Below are positions 63,201 to 64,000 of a stretch of 64,000 nucleotides of DNA, one piece after another; positions within the stretch are counted from its first letter, which is position 1; every line of letters begins with the position of its first letter. This DNA is from an uncultured Acidimicrobiales bacterium (GTDB lineage Bacteria; Actinomycetota; Acidimicrobiia; Acidimicrobiales; SZUA-35). The stretch spans positions 113,977-177,976 of the forward strand of contig CAKZXA010000010.1 in assembly GCA_937922045.1 (NCBI GenBank), read 5' to 3'. Under the pieces are notes generated by a model. The model saw only the letters and a program-made list of their open reading frames with translations, was not told where the DNA came from and did no database searches. The translations under genes were made by a program, and so were the position numbers.

Positions 63201-64000
63201 CTGGCAATGCGGTGAACATCACGGTCCAAACCGATACCTCTGGCGGCTATATCTTCACTGGCCTGCTGGCTGGTGATTACACGGTGACCGAAGCCCAGCC
63301 TGCGACCTATCTCGATGGCACCGATGTCGCCGGCTCCGAGGGTGGTACGGCGGTAAATCCTGGTGATGAGATCAACACGATCGCCCTGCCCGTCGGTGTC
63401 GACGCTGTCGACTACGACTTTGCTGAGGTTCAGGCTGCGTCGATTGCTGGCACGGTGACCGATGAGAATGGTGACCCGATTGAGGGTGTGACGTTGACGC
63501 TGACGGGTGTCGATGATCTTGGTGACCCGGTGTCGGTAGTGGTTACCACCGATGCCAATGGTGATTATCTGTTTGATGGCTTGCGTCCTGGTACCTACAC
63601 GGTGACCGAGACTCAGCCTGTCGGGTTTGGTGAGGGTGGTGAATCGTCGCCTGATCCTGATGCGACGGTCACGTTGAACACGATTGCTGATCTGGTCTTG
63701 ACCAGTGGTGAGGCCAACATCGATAACGATTTTGTTGAGACCTATTCCAGTCTTGCTGGCACGGTACTCCATGATGCCAATGAAGACGGGGTTGAGGATC
63801 TTAGCGACGCTGGTATTGAGGGTGTGACGGTTGAGTTGAACGGAACCGACGCTGCCGGTAACCCGGTGTCGTTGACCACGACGACTGATGCTGATGGCAA
63901 CTACAGCTTCGATGATCTGTTGGCCGGTGACTATGTGGTCACCGAAATCCAGCCCGCCGACTACCTCGACGGTGTTGACACCGCCGGTTCTGTTGGCGGC
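57230..64000 (+). CDS. Giant secreted surface protein with SdrD_B-like and repeated Cna-B-type domains (3' truncated by window)
   Basis: Open for all 2257 codons to the window end; the stop lies outside. GTG at 57230 has GAGGAG 5 nt upstream. Layout: signal peptide (residues 1-40, K-V-I-N-L-A-M-A-W-I-L-F then A-S-A); a long unique region (about 41-940) including NMDSDGDDVVDCDDPD, a calcium-loop-like run near 625; a DUF11-like domain (FQLRKTVLDPLVPTDTDF, about 945-1130); two SdrD_B-like domains (SLGDLLYNDVDADG at 1139 and QIGDYVWLDENADG at 1303); then eight repeats from 1410 on. Each repeat starts S-x-x-G-T-V and includes DANGDYxF and G-x-Y-T-V-T-E-T-Q-P. No membrane anchor or LPXTG can be seen, as the C terminus is missing. 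Likely an adhesin or S-layer-like cell-surface protein. Confidence 0.9.
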   Translation, partial: MSAAVTGRKVINLAMAWILFAAVAAVGLVTQAVPPASAASSDVELAVLIDRLYDGVDPSPAIDDDPALPPTAGYTLAANQDHNGEVATLDIVGYRVTASVNLSPGSVSASEQVENLRLEMTLSGGATWSLPGGGPVAGCDSAGSYATYGQGTDTLICEVAGPLQTGDVFFVDGVAIVPGTMSDGDLIGISSSFTADHIPSGDTVAAAPASGPDTVVRTSTNDIDLRKGMVRDDAWEWVTDETGAATHVRLSWPIYIEPADMETSGGKGFTEFVQDTLTFTDDIDLLTPTSLRNVATLSGCGTRTDPVTSEFTNLAYYHILYDWTRSFDGPYVQDFYGAPAGLWTCTQAGGVGTDIVVSIAGADLSAQGFAAPGPSTFVSRPFFQLNAETIEVYGEPAGQNYIAILASGYINIDIPLGDVQAADLESDGVADNSTRICNTVAADLAASLSSAPVAGTVDTLDDNEACMEIDWTPNVSGDWSAFIGTYTTDSASGAQVTPLAGNPTVSTSPPRPSATEVTDSALAGQRAVIRSRVGTSSGDLTPTTGIGICQAFDTNVYSVVANTTPTGFNAANRITVLPWMAIEETTNRPATDPFDWATDATIQFASVPTWADFDAMTNMDSDGDDVVDCDDPDITFVDDPTTLPGGAASANLMRFQTQPGYILRPGTDLYTMIEIEISPTAPAGTIGMHATRFKRDQVTEAGVPGGWDFPCETDGEPCSYDPYDIASLPLDSPSAAGKPQSAQAFRSAYSDSNVDRLVIVDALARIRKSDVGPLASDYSNSTLYDSVVTMPAGDPWTTYQSVDLTAGPSGAVIENVTFVDSHPSNLILDSSSASLTAVIDDCEGTQNPDCITDPLARTNTGITTHVWNVGTVIVPANATMTVSMETIWITPLVANGTVIRNWVAVTGDGIPENPVKVRDSHSSADSTVGVDRDDDEVRLTVPPVFQLRKTVLDPLVPTDTDFDHQVAYGNPTTSSIASADIIDVLPVNGDVYNPATDYNGDFSLVSVGLADAPEVTNVYVTSASLVGSTTPASGTPIGDLDPQHPDHSGANAPGVAGGNWECLLADVGTGSCPALTAVTGLRFILGAIGSNTFGSIGLTFNGTSNLGDDIYTNRVGARAAGLALPVFSDMVSTEIFAASLGDLLYNDVDADGIFTPGTDEPISGVTIELFDAITGSSLGTTTTDADGRWVFTGLAEGSYYVEVPATEFASGGPLHLSTLTPAASSGDGLAANEDADHDSVGFVGGALQSETVVVTITEVSPGVWATNAPNADDPVDGTTNLDPAAQDAATYFTLDLALQQPSQIGDYVWLDENADGVQDAGEFGIPGVTVNLLNASGVVIATAVTDANGLYSFPTANGPGTYTVEIDGATLPTGAVQTYDLDGGGDSTATSAVPTDGLDIFDFGYDLDPSSISGTVFTDLLNDGSQTALDGDAPLEGITITLEGTDIFGNIVSVTATTDANGDYSFDNLWPGDYTVTETQPLSYGDGIDTPGTGGTTSTSIDDIIDVTLSWGESSVDNDFAEIPSSLAGTVEVDDGTPIEGVTLNLTGTDLDGNPVTATTTTEADGSYIFESLPAGTYTVSEVQPAAYVDGTDVAGSEGGTAVNPGDEINTIALPVGTDATDYDFVEVLPASIAGTVTDENGDPIVGVMLTLTGTDDLGDPVSVVVTTDANGDYLFDGLRPGTYTVTETQPVGFGEGGESSPDPDATVTLNTIADLVLTSGEANIDNDFVETYSSLSGTVFVDVGLDGGAHDAVADLPIAGVTVTLSGTDAAGNTVTATAVTDADGNYTFTDLLAGDYVVTETQPAGYDDGTDVAGSAGGTAVNPGDEINAIALPAGTDAVDYDFGEIPVGSIAGTVTDENGDPIEGVTITLTGVDSLGNPVASVVVTTDANGDYIFENLPPGTYTVTETQPSGFGEGAVAVGSEGGTVAPDAVTGIVLGDGTVAVDYDFVETYASLAGTVYYDANENGVQDLGEIGIPIVDVTLTGTDAAGNAVNITVQTDTSGGYIFTGLLAGDYTVTEAQPATYLDGTDVAGSEGGTAVNPGDEINTIALPVGVDAVDYDFAEVQAASIAGTVTDENGDPIEGVTLTLTGVDDLGDPVSVVVTTDANGDYLFDGLRPGTYTVTETQPVGFGEGGESSPDPDATVTLNTIADLVLTSGEANIDNDFVETYSSLAGTVLHDANEDGVEDLSDAGIEGVTVELNGTDAAGNPVSLTTTTDADGNYSFDDLLAGDYVVTEIQPADYLDGVDTAGSVGG
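62211..62422 (+). repeat. Near-identical copy 1 of a 212-nt segment repeated 1317 nt downstream
   Basis: This segment matches 63528-63739 with only two base differences (62347 and 62413). The offset, 1317 nt (439 codons), spans exactly four repeat units: units 3 and 4 recur as units 7 and 8 with the same spacing, and part of unit 2 (61997 onwards) recurs at 63314 at the same offset. Confidence 0.93.
63528..63739 (+). repeat. Near-identical copy 2 of the 212-nt segment
   Basis: Partner of 62211-62422. Both lie in the short-type repeat carrying P-V-G-F-G-E-G-G-E-S-S-P-D-P-D. The low divergence points to recent duplication or gene conversion within the gene. Confidence 0.93.

Larger units (their letters stand above)
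61457..64000 (+). repeat. Tandem array of about 310-350 nt Cna-B-like repeats in the giant gene
   Basis: Repeat starts at 61457, 61802, 62120, 62429, 62780, 63092, 63437 and 63746, the last cut by the window. From the third on, two kinds alternate: a short type beginning S-I-A-G-T-V-T-D-E-N-G-D-P-I and a long type with a calcium-like loop (DANENGVQD, DANEDGVED). Units end with D-Y-D-F-x-E or D-N-D-F-x-E. Confidence 0.92.

Noticed and set aside
59626-63772. Several minus-strand reading frames opposite the giant gene (for example 59630-60121, 61880-62641 and 63146-63772), with repeated G-H-R-V-G and I-G-I-G-G motifs
   Set aside because: They are the antisense image of the repetitive plus-strand gene. 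They lack ribosome binding sites and recognisable domains, and the plus strand is open throughout with clear domains.

Overview
The window is a gene-dense, high-GC, mostly single-copy chromosomal segment from an actinobacterium. The nearest fit is probably the class Acidimicrobiia, but that placement is an inference. It rests on a mycothiol-type formaldehyde dehydrogenase, a luciferase-like F420-type oxidoreductase, a DosR/DevR-like response regulator, a PASTA Ser/Thr kinase, an accD1-accA1-fadE leucine-catabolism operon in mycobacterial order, a form II CoxL and many GTG starts. I saw no rRNA, tRNA, CRISPR array, insertion sequence or prophage.

Layout. 1-2154: the end of a cobalamin nucleotide-loop operon (cobT, cobS, cobC). 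2190-4363: an LLM-family oxidoreductase and a beta-propeller lipoprotein. 4394-9757: TetR regulator, accD1, accA1 and an isovaleryl-CoA-dehydrogenase-like gene, with a perfect operator-like palindrome before the regulator. 9816-12136: a DosR-like regulator and a three-cupredoxin multicopper oxidase. 12253-19750: conserved unknowns, ligA, a PASTA kinase, an SCP2-like protein, a ferredoxin and a tiny Cys-rich protein. 19813-23044: gatCAB. 23292-25617: an ECF sigma factor with a translationally coupled membrane partner. 25636-32478: MATE exporter, zinc-ribbon rhomboid, dienelactone-hydrolase-like enzyme, BrkB-type membrane protein, FMN alpha-hydroxy-acid oxidase, engB and an unknown. 32495-37977: lone form II CoxL, Lon with a low-complexity insert, and a divergent small gene behind a perfect 12-bp palindrome. 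38022-43294: nucleotidylyltransferase, cardiolipin-synthase-like PLD plus VTT-like membrane protein, divergent SDR and Zn-alcohol dehydrogenase, and an AlkB homologue behind a consensus SOS box. 43297-49222: patatin, alpha/beta hydrolase, metY, DUF456, DUF1697, MBL hydrolase and mscR. 49359-57104: lipoprotein, ilvBN with a leader-peptide attenuator, pcrA and an acyl-CoA synthetase. 57230-64000: the first 2257 codons of a giant secreted repeat protein that runs off the window.

The least ordinary content is the giant surface protein. It has a signal peptide, a long non-repetitive N-terminal region, SdrD_B-like modules and at least eight alternating beta-sandwich repeats, and part of the array is a 1317-nt duplication. 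Next are two legible regulatory devices. One is a complete attenuator before ilvBN: a leader peptide with five consecutive Ile/Val/Leu codons, an upstream GC-rich stem and a 10-bp terminator. The other is a perfect LexA-type box with a -10 element that predicts a leaderless, SOS-induced alkB transcript.

Start codons were moved from the longest reading frame wherever a family N terminus, a ribosome binding site or operon overlap supported it; each case is stated. Function calls rest on motifs read by eye, with no database search.
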